Origin: Flexibacter flexilis DSM 6793
GTDB lineage: Bacteria; Bacteroidota; Bacteroidia; Cytophagales; Flexibacteraceae
Length of the DNA: 64,000 nucleotides
Reading direction: 5' to 3'
Assembly: GCF_900112255.1 (NCBI RefSeq)
Contig: NZ_FOLE01000001.1
Span: forward strand, 124,001 to 188,000
Of this stretch, positions 26,452 to 33,145 are shown piece after piece (the stretch's first letter is position 1; each line of letters starts with the position of its first letter). The notes under the pieces are model-generated. The model was given only the letters and a program-made list of their open reading frames with translations. It made no database searches and was not told the DNA's origin. The position numbers were made by a program, and so were the translations under genes.

Positions 26452-27697
26452 ACAAACTATAGAAAACGAATTAATTAATTCGTATTTGGAAGCAGAAAAT
26501 GCTAAAAAATTGAATTTAGATTTTAAAGAAAAAAAAGCCATTTTCAACAACTATTACGACCAATTAGTTGAAATAGAGCCAAGTCTCACACCAGCAAAAG
26601 TGGCTAATTTTATTTCAGATCAACTAAAAGCTGAATACGGTAAAATTTACTTTTTAGTTTTCAATATGCGACTCGAAAGTATAACGTTGCCTTTGAACGA
26701 AGTACTTCTTACGGTGGATATTCGAAAAGCAGGCACCTTCCAAAAACCTGATGTCGATAACCTGATGCCCGACGATATGCACATTATCGACCCAAGCGGC
26801 AAGGTGGAAGCTGATGTAGAGGTGTATTTTGGTGTTGCCTTCGTCGTTACCAATCTTACTAAACAACCGATCACCATCGAATACCGTTTGGAATATCCGC
26901 CCATGACCAACCCCGATACTGGAAAAACCAATACGGGTTCGTCAGAAAAAATCAAATTTGATCCTGGCGCAACCGAAAAAGGCCATTATTACTATTTCCT
27001 CGACGAATGGGAAATGGTGGAAGGTGCTTGGGAATTTTCGTACACGGCTCCTAATGGCATGAGACTTTCGAAAATATTTGACGTAAAGAAAAATATTTTG
27101 AGCAAAAAAATTGAAGCAAAAACTGACTTGCCAAAGCAAGAACCTCATCAGAGAAAAAGTTTTTACTACTTAGAAATGATTGCCGAACCAGGCGGAATGA
27201 GTGAAGTATTTGAAATGGTTTCAGGCTCTGCCGAAAACATAAAAAACATGATAACAAGCAGAATAAAAACGGCTATGGGTTTTTATGCTTTACTCTCATA
27301 CGGACAGACAATATTGATTCACAAGTACATAGATGGAGTGCGTACAAATTCCATTGATGCTCACCAGTTTTTGAAGGTAAATATACCTAACAAATTATCC
27401 GCTTCTTTTTCGGAGGACAACAAACCTGTAATACTGGATATTGACGGGAAACCAATCGACAAATCAAGTCTTGTTGATTTTCTCTTTGATTATGTTGCTT
27501 TTGATGAAAGTACAGAAACAGTTTTTTGGGGCGATTGGGAATCCAAATTAGGGGCACTAACAGGCGATATTGCCTCAAGCCAAGAAGAAATATATTTTGA
27601 TGGAAATATACTCACAGCAGATACGGTCAATGAATTCAATTCGGGCGAGTCTTATTCGATTGAAGAATTTATGGAAATATGTAAAAAACCTGTTTAA
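26444..27697 (+). CDS. DUF3859 domain-containing protein
   Basis: A 417-residue soluble protein. Residues about 90-215 match DUF3859: a beta-sandwich with FGVAFVVTNLTKQPITIEYR, the proline motif EYPPMTNPDTGKT, and FLDEWEMVEGAWEFSY. The rest (215-417) is unrecognised alpha/beta with EMIAEPGGMSEVFEMVSGSA and an acidic end. DUF3859 domains are known in bacterial polyimmunity contexts but have no proven activity. It overlaps the preceding gene by eight bases and is the last gene of the plus-strand array, 13 bases before a large palindrome. Confidence 0.72.
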   Translation: MDKQTIENELINSYLEAENAKKLNLDFKEKKAIFNNYYDQLVEIEPSLTPAKVANFISDQLKAEYGKIYFLVFNMRLESITLPLNEVLLTVDIRKAGTFQKPDVDNLMPDDMHIIDPSGKVEADVEVYFGVAFVVTNLTKQPITIEYRLEYPPMTNPDTGKTNTGSSEKIKFDPGATEKGHYYYFLDEWEMVEGAWEFSYTAPNGMRLSKIFDVKKNILSKKIEAKTDLPKQEPHQRKSFYYLEMIAEPGGMSEVFEMVSGSAENIKNMITSRIKTAMGFYALLSYGQTILIHKYIDGVRTNSIDAHQFLKVNIPNKLSASFSEDNKPVILDIDGKPIDKSSLVDFLFDYVAFDESTETVFWGDWESKLGALTGDIASSQEEIYFDGNILTADTVNEFNSGESYSIEEFMEICKKPV

Positions 27698-27710
27698 GGC
27701 AACTCATGAT

Positions 27711-27758
27711 GTTCAGCGTTTGCACCATAGTCAGGCGGCTATAGTGCGAACGCTGAAC
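27711..27758. repeat. Large palindrome at the end of the immunity array
   Basis: A 15-bp inverted repeat with one mismatch (27711-27725 with 27744-27758: GTTCAGCGTTTGCAC / GTGCGAACGCTGAAC) continues inward as ATAG/CTAT around an eight-base loop. It separates the last array gene from the convergent Fur remnant. Neither side has a clear T run, so it is either a shared terminator without a typical tail or a recombination-type structure. Confidence 0.7.
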
Positions 27759-28080
27759 CTACAAAGAACAATCCTTACAAATTCCTGTCAGCACACAATT
27801 AACATTTTCGACGTGATAACCACTCGGAACAGCAAAACGAACCGCTTCGGGCAAACATTCTATGGTCTGGCATTGAGTACAGCGAAAATGAAAATGATTG
27901 TTAGTGAAAACTTTTTCGTCACATTTCACACATACCGCAAAATACTGCTTTCCGTCCTCTCTATGATTTTATGTACTAATCCATCTTCACAAAAACGGTT
28001 TAGCACTCTGTAAATAGTAGCTCGGTCAATTGCTACGTCTATTTTTTGTTCAATGGCATCACTGCTCATGGCCTTTAATG
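27759..28080 (-). pseudogene. Broken Fur-family regulator
   Basis: Minus-strand remnant of a Fur/Zur-family metal-dependent repressor. The first part reads AMSSDAIEQKID then IDRATIYRVLNRFCEDGLVHK, the winged-helix DNA-binding half. After a two-base frameshift near GAGAGGAC (about 27950-27965) it continues as DGKQYFAVCVKCDEKVFTNN, HFHFRCTQCQTIECLP and NCVLTGICKDCSL, the metal-binding dimerisation half with paired cysteines, to a stop at 27759-27761. The normal N-terminus is missing: upstream sequence is replaced by a copy of the AI-2E gene start. It cannot make a functional protein. Confidence 0.8.
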
Positions 28081-28084
28081 TACT

Positions 28085-28290
28085 TGCTTGCGGTCTTGGG
28101 AGGAAGTATAAATGCTATTCATGGGTTTTGTTTTTGATTAGGCGATGCGTGCGAAGCACAAATAAGTTGTATTCACTTGGCAGTAGAGGGCGACATACGC
28201 TGCACAGACCAACCAAGCACAATAAAAACACAAAAACGCTTGGAAAGGCGCACAGATTTAAGATTTTGCAAAGAGGTATATAAAACTTTG
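28085..28290 (-). repeat. Diverged copy of the AI-2E gene start and upstream region
   Basis: On the minus strand, 28122 down to about 28085 reads MNSIYTSSQ, identical in protein to the AI-2E transporter start at 8212, with synonymous base changes. Upstream (28123-28200) the sequence remains alignable to 8213-8300 through TTTTGTTTTTGATT, ACAAATA, GTTGTATYCAC and GGCAGTA. After a stretch absent here, 28220-28290 aligns to 8437-8507. The copy is fused to the inside of the Fur remnant, so it is debris of a rearrangement. Confidence 0.72.
28220..28290 (+). repeat. Intergenic repeat, copy B
   Basis: Second copy of the short repeat also found at 8437-8507 and 30388-30441, in the same orientation. 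Common landmarks are AATAAAAACACAAAAACGCTTG and GATTTTGCAAAG (compared in segments), here followed by TATATAAAACTTTG as in copy A. It lies immediately upstream of the AbiL-like pair. Confidence 0.68.
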
Positions 28291-28374
28291 ACAGGGCACG
28301 CACTCATAAACGTGAAAATTTCACACAAAACAAGAAATAATATTTTTTATTTTTTAAAACACAAACAGATTAAG

Positions 28375-28382
28375 TATATTTG
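28375..28382 (+). promoter_or_regulatory. -7 promoter box of the AbiL-like pair
   Basis: TATATTTG, a perfect Bacteroidota -7 box, lies 22 bases upstream of the ATPase start codon. The -33 position is a T-rich run without an exact TTTG. Confidence 0.45.
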
Positions 28383-28404
28383 CGTGAAATAATCACACAA
28401 GGCT

Positions 28405-29757
28405 ATGTTAATAAGATTTGTATTAGAAAACATGTTCTCTTTTGGCGAAAGAAAAGAGTTTACTACAATACCCAATACGAGACTAAAAACATTACAGGAT
28501 CATAAGTATAATGTAAGTGGATTTGAAATACTCAAACTTTCATCCATTTACGGGGCAAATGGCGCGGGAAAATCAAACTTAATTAAATCTCTTTTTCAGC
28601 TTCAAAAACTGATTACGAGAGAAGAAATCCCCTTCAAATTAAAAGACACTCAGTACAAATTTGGTCGTCAAAAGGAACAAGTTTTAGCAGTTGAATTTAT
28701 TCAAGAGAATACGCCTCTATACTATGGAATCGTATTTTCCGAAGATAAAATACTAGCAGAAGAATTGTATATCTCTGGACTGGGCAAAAAAGAAGATAAA
28801 TTAATTTATGAAAGAAAAACCATTGATGAAAAAACTACAATTAAATTTCTTGATGAATTTGAAAATGACGAAAAAAGTCTGGTTCTCAAGGATGTTTTAT
28901 TAGAAGAGTTTGTAAAACCCAATGAGCCAGTATTAAAATTATTATCGAATAGAGATAATAAATTTTTAAAAGATGTGAAGAAAGCGTATGGATGGTTTTC
29001 TGAAACGCTGCAAATCATAACACCAGATTCAAAACCAAGAGCATTAGCCCATAAAATTGATACTGATATTGATTTTAAAAAATATGCAGAAGATTTAATG
29101 CGCTCTTTTAATATTGGGATTAAATCTTTAGGAACCGAAAAAAAGAATATTCGAGAATTTTTCGGAGAAGATAATGAGAATGAGCTTGACAAGCTGATAA
29201 AAGAAGTGGAAGATTCGCCTAAAAAAATGCTGGGACTACGAAGCAGACGTGGAGATGAATTAGTCTTAGTGAAGGAGCATGATACGATTTGGGTTAAAAC
29301 TTTAAAAGTTGAACATTCTTCAAATAACAATTCTGCTTTTTTTGATTTGGATGAAGAGTCTGACGGAACCGTAAGACTATTAGATTTTGTACCAGCTTTC
29401 AAAAATGTAATTTCGTCAGAAAAAGTATATGTTGTTGACGAAATAGAAAGAAGCATACATCCACTTTTAATAAAAGAGCTTGTTAAAAAATTCTCGTTAG
29501 ACAACCAAACTAAAGGGCAATTGCTATTCACAACACACGAATCTAACTTATTAGACCAAGAAATCTTTAGGCAAGATGAAATTTGGTTTGCAGAAAAAGA
29601 TTTGAATGGCTCTACGGATTTGTACTCGTTGAGCGATTTTAAGGAACACAAAACAATTGATATTAGAAAAGGCTATCTTAATGGTAGATATGGTTCAGTT
29701 CCATTCTTGGGAAATTTAGAAGACTTAAAATGGCACAATTATGATTTTAAGCAATAG
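28405..29757 (+). CDS. AAA family ATPase (AbiLi/RloA-like)
   Basis: A 450-residue cytoplasmic ATPase of the OLD/AAA15-like group. The N-terminus (MLIRFVLENMFSFGERKEF) is typical of RecF-like structural-maintenance ATPases. The Walker A motif is GANGAGKSN at about residue 51; the signature and Walker B region is VYVVDEIERSIHPLL near 345, followed by the switch FTTHESNLLD. It overlaps the RloB gene by 17 bases, so they form an operon. ATPase plus RloB is the composition of the AbiL abortive infection system and of RloAB pairs, in which the ATPase is thought to sense phage and control the TOPRIM-like partner. The assignment to anti-phage defence is inferred from this pairing. Confidence 0.82.
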   Translation: MLIRFVLENMFSFGERKEFTTIPNTRLKTLQDHKYNVSGFEILKLSSIYGANGAGKSNLIKSLFQLQKLITREEIPFKLKDTQYKFGRQKEQVLAVEFIQENTPLYYGIVFSEDKILAEELYISGLGKKEDKLIYERKTIDEKTTIKFLDEFENDEKSLVLKDVLLEEFVKPNEPVLKLLSNRDNKFLKDVKKAYGWFSETLQIITPDSKPRALAHKIDTDIDFKKYAEDLMRSFNIGIKSLGTEKKNIREFFGEDNENELDKLIKEVEDSPKKMLGLRSRRGDELVLVKEHDTIWVKTLKVEHSSNNNSAFFDLDEESDGTVRLLDFVPAFKNVISSEKVYVVDEIERSIHPLLIKELVKKFSLDNQTKGQLLFTTHESNLLDQEIFRQDEIWFAEKDLNGSTDLYSLSDFKEHKTIDIRKGYLNGRYGSVPFLGNLEDLKWHNYDFKQ

Positions 29758-30391
29758 GCTTTTTGAAAGACAAGCTCCAAGCAGAGAAGCGAAAAGTGTA
29801 TATATTTTCTGCGAAGGAGCCAGAAGAGAATATCAATATTTCAACTATTTTAGAGAAATTGATTCTCGTATTAAAGTTGAGGTAAATAAATTAAAATCAG
29901 ATGAAAACAATTCGCCGAAAGGTCTTTACGAATTAGCCGAAAACTCATTTATTGGAGAAAAACCAAAATTTACAATCCAAGAAAATGACGAAATATGGAT
30001 TGTTTTAGATACTGATCCAGACAAGGCCAATAGCCGAGCAGAACAAATAAAACAAGTGAAAGAAGATTGTCAATCAAAAGGCAATTGGTTTGTTGTAGAA
30101 AGCAATCCTTGCTTTGAAGTTTGGTTATTCTTCCATCAAAATGAAAAATTTGAAGCGTTTGACGCTGATGATTTTTGTAAAGGTTGGAAACAAAAAGTAG
30201 GTGAGCAAGGCGGATTTGATTCGAGAAAACATCCTATTTTTATAGAAGAGGCCATTCGCAATGCTGAAAGGAATTACCGAACGAATGAAAATAACAGGCC
30301 ATTAAAAGGTTCGTCCGAAGTTTATTTATTAGCAAAGAGTATATTCGCTGTAATTAAAAACAAAATAAGAGCAGCCAAAAATAAATTATAA
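29741..30391 (+). CDS. rloB: RloB family protein (AbiLii-like)
   Basis: A 216-residue soluble protein of the RloB family, with a TOPRIM-like fold expected to bind Mg2+ and cut nucleic acid. Visible motifs are VYIFCEGARREYQYFNYF (the glutamate of the TOPRIM motif), EIWIVLDTDPD (the D-x-D motif) and the family signature VESNPCFEVWLFFH. The C-terminus is helical and basic. It starts inside the ATPase gene. In AbiL-type systems this component is the likely toxic effector released upon infection. Copy C of the short repeat begins at its stop codon. Confidence 0.85.
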   Translation: MILSNRLFERQAPSREAKSVYIFCEGARREYQYFNYFREIDSRIKVEVNKLKSDENNSPKGLYELAENSFIGEKPKFTIQENDEIWIVLDTDPDKANSRAEQIKQVKEDCQSKGNWFVVESNPCFEVWLFFHQNEKFEAFDADDFCKGWKQKVGEQGGFDSRKHPIFIEEAIRNAERNYRTNENNRPLKGSSEVYLLAKSIFAVIKNKIRAAKNKL

Positions 30392-30441
30392 AAACACAAA
30401 AACGTTTGCAAAAGCCATACTTATTTAGGATTTTGCAAAGG
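30388..30441 (+). repeat. Intergenic repeat, copy C
   Basis: Third copy, matching the first 55 bases of copies A and B (ATAAAAACACAAAAACG, TTGCAAAAG, TTTAGGATTTTGCAAAG). It starts at the stop codon of rloB, so copies B and C flank the AbiL-like pair as direct repeats. Confidence 0.65.
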
Positions 30442-30504
30442 AATGCCAAGCAAGATAACGGTTTGTTTATACGGATGTTAGTAACAATTTAAAAATAAAA
30501 CAGA

Positions 30505-31020
30505 ATGACGGAAAAAATCATATCACTACATAAGTATTGGATATATGCTGACAAAATGAGATTACTTTTTAGAAATGCTGTAAAAGAAAATGCAGAAGAA
30601 ATACAAAAAGAGTCTCATAACGAAATAGAAGCATTTGTCAAAACACATTTAATGTTATTAGGTGAATTTGGTATTTTTAAAAGTTTTTGGTATAGTTCAT
30701 TATATACAGTAATCGAAGGTTATCAAGATTTGAAGTTATCAATTCCTGAAATAGACGAGTTACTTGATGCCGAAAATATTGGCAAGCTGAAACTTTTTAG
30801 AAATGGAACATATCATTTTCAAAAAGAAATTTACAATCATAAATTATTAGCAGTAGACCAATCAGACGAATTTGTTGAGTGGATTTATAAAATCCATAAA
30901 GAATTGGGAAATCACATTATAAAGGCTGGAATGAGTCAATTTAGCGAGGATGCGCAAAAGAGTATAAAAAACAATATGAACTCTATATTTGGAGTAGATT
31001 TATCAAATTTACTTGAATAA
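30505..31020 (+). CDS. Putative HEPN-like protein
   Basis: A 171-residue, mainly helical soluble protein. It contains the segment KLKLFRNGTYHFQKE, in which R-N-G-T-Y-H fits the R-x4-6-H motif of HEPN ribonucleases at the right place (start of a late helix after a four-helix core). The early part (DKMRLLFRNAVKENAEEIQKE) and LGEFGIFKSFWYSSLYTVIE are helical as expected. No partner nucleotidyltransferase gene is adjacent. It lies after the AbiL-like pair and before lysS, 114 bases past rloB. The HEPN call is from the motif and helix pattern only. Confidence 0.5.
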   Translation: MTEKIISLHKYWIYADKMRLLFRNAVKENAEEIQKESHNEIEAFVKTHLMLLGEFGIFKSFWYSSLYTVIEGYQDLKLSIPEIDELLDAENIGKLKLFRNGTYHFQKEIYNHKLLAVDQSDEFVEWIYKIHKELGNHIIKAGMSQFSEDAQKSIKNNMNSIFGVDLSNLLE

Positions 31021-31102
31021 AAACTTCCTACAACAAGAGTAATTGTTGCACACGGCTCCCTGCCCCAATCAAAAAGTAGAACATGATTCTAATATTCACC
31101 AC

Positions 31103-31130
31103 GGCCTGTGTTTCGCATAGGCCATTTTTA
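31103..31130 (+). terminator. Terminator after the HEPN-like gene
   Basis: A stem GGCCTGTG/CATAGGCC type hairpin (31103-31123, with G-T pairs) is followed by ATTTTTATTTTG. It lies 83 bases past the stop and insulates lysS from the accessory region. Confidence 0.72.
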
Positions 31131-31176
31131 TTTTGCCCACCACACACGGGCTGTTTTAGCTAAAATCTTATTTGTA

Positions 31177-31208
31177 TTTGGTGGCATAAGGCTTTTTAGT
31201 TAGTTTTG
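31177..31208 (+). promoter_or_regulatory. lysS promoter
   Basis: TTTG (31177-31180), a 20-base spacer and TAGTTTTG (31201-31208) give an exact match to the Bacteroidota sigma-ABfr consensus TTTG-N19-20-TAnnTTTG. It lies 84 bases upstream of the lysS start codon. Confidence 0.8.
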
Positions 31209-31292
31209 CGCCTCATTTTCAGACAACTGAAAAGGCCTGAAAATCAAGGCCAATGCGTTATAGCACCCATTATTTTATTCAATAAAAACAAT

Positions 31293-33008
31293 ATGCATCT
31301 TAGCGAACAAGAATTACAACGCCGTCAGAAACGCGAGGAACTGATGCGTATGGGCATCGACCCATATCCTGCTGCGCTTTACGAAGTAAATGCCACAGCC
31401 GCCGACATTCACCAAAACTACGAAAGAAATAAGCTTGATTATAAGAATATATCGTTAGCGGGTCGCTTGATGAGCTTCCGTATCATGGGAAGTGCCTCGT
31501 TTGCCGAATTGCAGGACAGCACAGGCCGCGTACAGTTGTATTTCCGTCGCGACGACCTCTGCCCTACCGAAGACAAAACTTTATACAATACTGTTTTCAA
31601 GAAATTGCTGGACATCGGCGATATTATTGGCATAAAAGGTTTTGTGTTCACGACCCAAACAGGCGAAATCTCGGTACACGTAACCGAATTTACCTTATTG
31701 AGCAAATCCCTGAAGCCTTTGCCTATCGTGAAAGAAGCCGACGGCGTGGTACACGATGCCGTTACTGACCCCGAGCTTCGTTACCGTCAGCGTTACATGG
31801 ATTTGATTGTGAATCCGCACGTAAAACACGTGTTCGTACAACGCGCCAAAATAGTTAGCACGATGCGCCGTATGTTCGACGACAGGGGTTGGTTGGAAGT
31901 AGAAACCCCGATTTTGCAACCGATTCACGGCGGCGCGTCGGCACGTCCGTTCAAAACGCACCACAACACGTTGGATATGCCATTGTATATGCGTATCGCT
32001 AACGAATTGTATCTCAAACGCTTAATCGTAGGCGGTTTTGAGGGCGTGTATGAGTTCGGGAAAATGTTCCGCAACGAAGGCATGGACAGAACCCACAACC
32101 CAGAGTTTACCTCGTTGGAATTTTATGTGGCTTACAAAGATTACAATTGGATGATGGACATCACCGAAGAAATTTTTGAGAAAGTAGCCAACGCCCTTCA
32201 CGGCGACACAAAAGTAACCGTAGGCAGCAACGTAATAGATTTTGCAGGGCCGTACCCGCGTCTGAGCATCGCGCAAGCCATCGAAAAATACACAGGCGTA
32301 AACGTGGAAGGTATGGACGAAGTTACACTTCGCCAATATTGCCGCCAATGGGGCATCGAAGTAGATGAAACCATGGGCGTAGGCAAATTGATAGATGAGA
32401 TTTTCGGGGAAAAAGTAGAAGGCGAACTCATTCAGCCGACATTTATCACGGATTACCCCGTAGAAATGTCGCCGCTTACCAAAAAACACCGCAGCAAAGC
32501 AGGTTTGGTAGAGCGTTTCGAACTTTTCTTGAACGGAAAAGAAGTTGCCAACGCTTATTCGGAACTTAACGACCCTATCGACCAACGCGAACGCTTTGAA
32601 GACCAATTGCATTTGGCCGAGCGCGGCGACGAAGAGGCCATGGCCATGGACGAAGACTTTTTGCGTGCCTTGGAATACGGTATGCCACCAACGGCAGGTA
32701 TCGGCATCGGTATCGACCGCCTCACGATGATGATGACCAACCAACATTCTATCCAAGATGTGTTGTTCTTCCCGCAAATGAAGCCCGAAAAACGCGCCGT
32801 GTTGCCAGTAGCCGCCGACTTCGTGGCATTGGGTGTGCCTGCGGAATGGGCGGAAGTATTGGTTCGTTTGAATTTCCCGTCGGTGGACGAGTTCAAGGCG
32901 GCCAACGCCAACAAATTGCTCAACGATTTGGGCGGTTTGCGCAAAAAAATGAAATTGGACATTAAAGCCGCTACGATTGACGAAATCAAAGCATGGCAAG
33001 GTAATTAA
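31293..33008 (+). CDS. lysS: Lysyl-tRNA synthetase
   Basis: Class II aminoacyl-tRNA synthetase that charges tRNA-Lys. The start [18 protein letters not shown] at 31293 is chosen because the LysS homology begins there. The N-terminal anticodon-binding OB-fold (about 55-160) is followed by the catalytic domain with motif 1 (around VETPILQP), motif 2 ([15 protein letters not shown]) and motif 3 ([14 protein letters not shown]). About 65 residues follow the usual end ([11 protein letters not shown]): a helical extension with [19 protein letters not shown], as in other Bacteroidota LysS proteins. It is monocistronic, with its own promoter and terminator. Confidence 0.97.
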   Translation: MHLSEQELQRRQKREELMRMGIDPYPAALYEVNATAADIHQNYERNKLDYKNISLAGRLMSFRIMGSASFAELQDSTGRVQLYFRRDDLCPTEDKTLYNTVFKKLLDIGDIIGIKGFVFTTQTGEISVHVTEFTLLSKSLKPLPIVKEADGVVHDAVTDPELRYRQRYMDLIVNPHVKHVFVQRAKIVSTMRRMFDDRGWLEVETPILQPIHGGASARPFKTHHNTLDMPLYMRIANELYLKRLIVGGFEGVYEFGKMFRNEGMDRTHNPEFTSLEFYVAYKDYNWMMDITEEIFEKVANALHGDTKVTVGSNVIDFAGPYPRLSIAQAIEKYTGVNVEGMDEVTLRQYCRQWGIEVDETMGVGKLIDEIFGEKVEGELIQPTFITDYPVEMSPLTKKHRSKAGLVERFELFLNGKEVANAYSELNDPIDQRERFEDQLHLAERGDEEAMAMDEDFLRALEYGMPPTAGIGIGIDRLTMMMTNQHSIQDVLFFPQMKPEKRAVLPVAADFVALGVPAEWAEVLVRLNFPSVDEFKAANANKLLNDLGGLRKKMKLDIKAATIDEIKAWQGN

Positions 33009-33017
33009 TTGATACAC

Positions 33018-33057
33018 AACCCTTATGGGCTTAAAAACTTATAAGGGTTATTTTTTA
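33018..33057 (+). terminator. lysS terminator
   Basis: A perfect 9-bp stem AACCCTTAT/ATAAGGGTT (33018-33026 with 33041-33049) followed by ATTTTTTAT, directly after the lysS stop codon. Confidence 0.88.
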
Positions 33058-33065
33058 TAAAAGCT

Positions 33066-33118
33066 AATAAGGCTTCAAAATACACACAAGAAATTCTTGG
33101 GTATCTTGAAGCCTTATT
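33066..33118 (-). terminator. Terminator of the lactone catabolism genes
   Basis: A perfect 13-bp outer stem (33066-33078 with 33106-33118) encloses a smaller CAAGAA/TTCTTG stem. On the minus strand it lies 28 bases past the semialdehyde dehydrogenase stop and is followed by T-rich sequence. Confidence 0.8.
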
Positions 33119-33145
33119 GTTTGTTATTACCTAAAAAAAGAACCG

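Noticed and set aside
27711-27758. Integron attC site
   Set aside because: The structure is a large palindrome, but there is no integron integrase in the window, and array genes do not each carry such a site.
27570-28013. Plus-strand frame over the array end and Fur remnant
   Set aside because: It starts inside the DUF3859 gene and runs antisense through recognisable Fur sequence and the palindrome.
28405-30391. PARIS (AriA/AriB) defence system
   Set aside because: The ATPase could fit, but the partner carries RloB signatures (SNPCFEVWLFF) rather than the DUF4435 type, so AbiL/RloAB is the better match.
32022-33017. Long minus-strand open frame inside lysS
   Set aside because: It is antisense to the conserved catalytic domain of lysyl-tRNA synthetase; composition-driven shadow.
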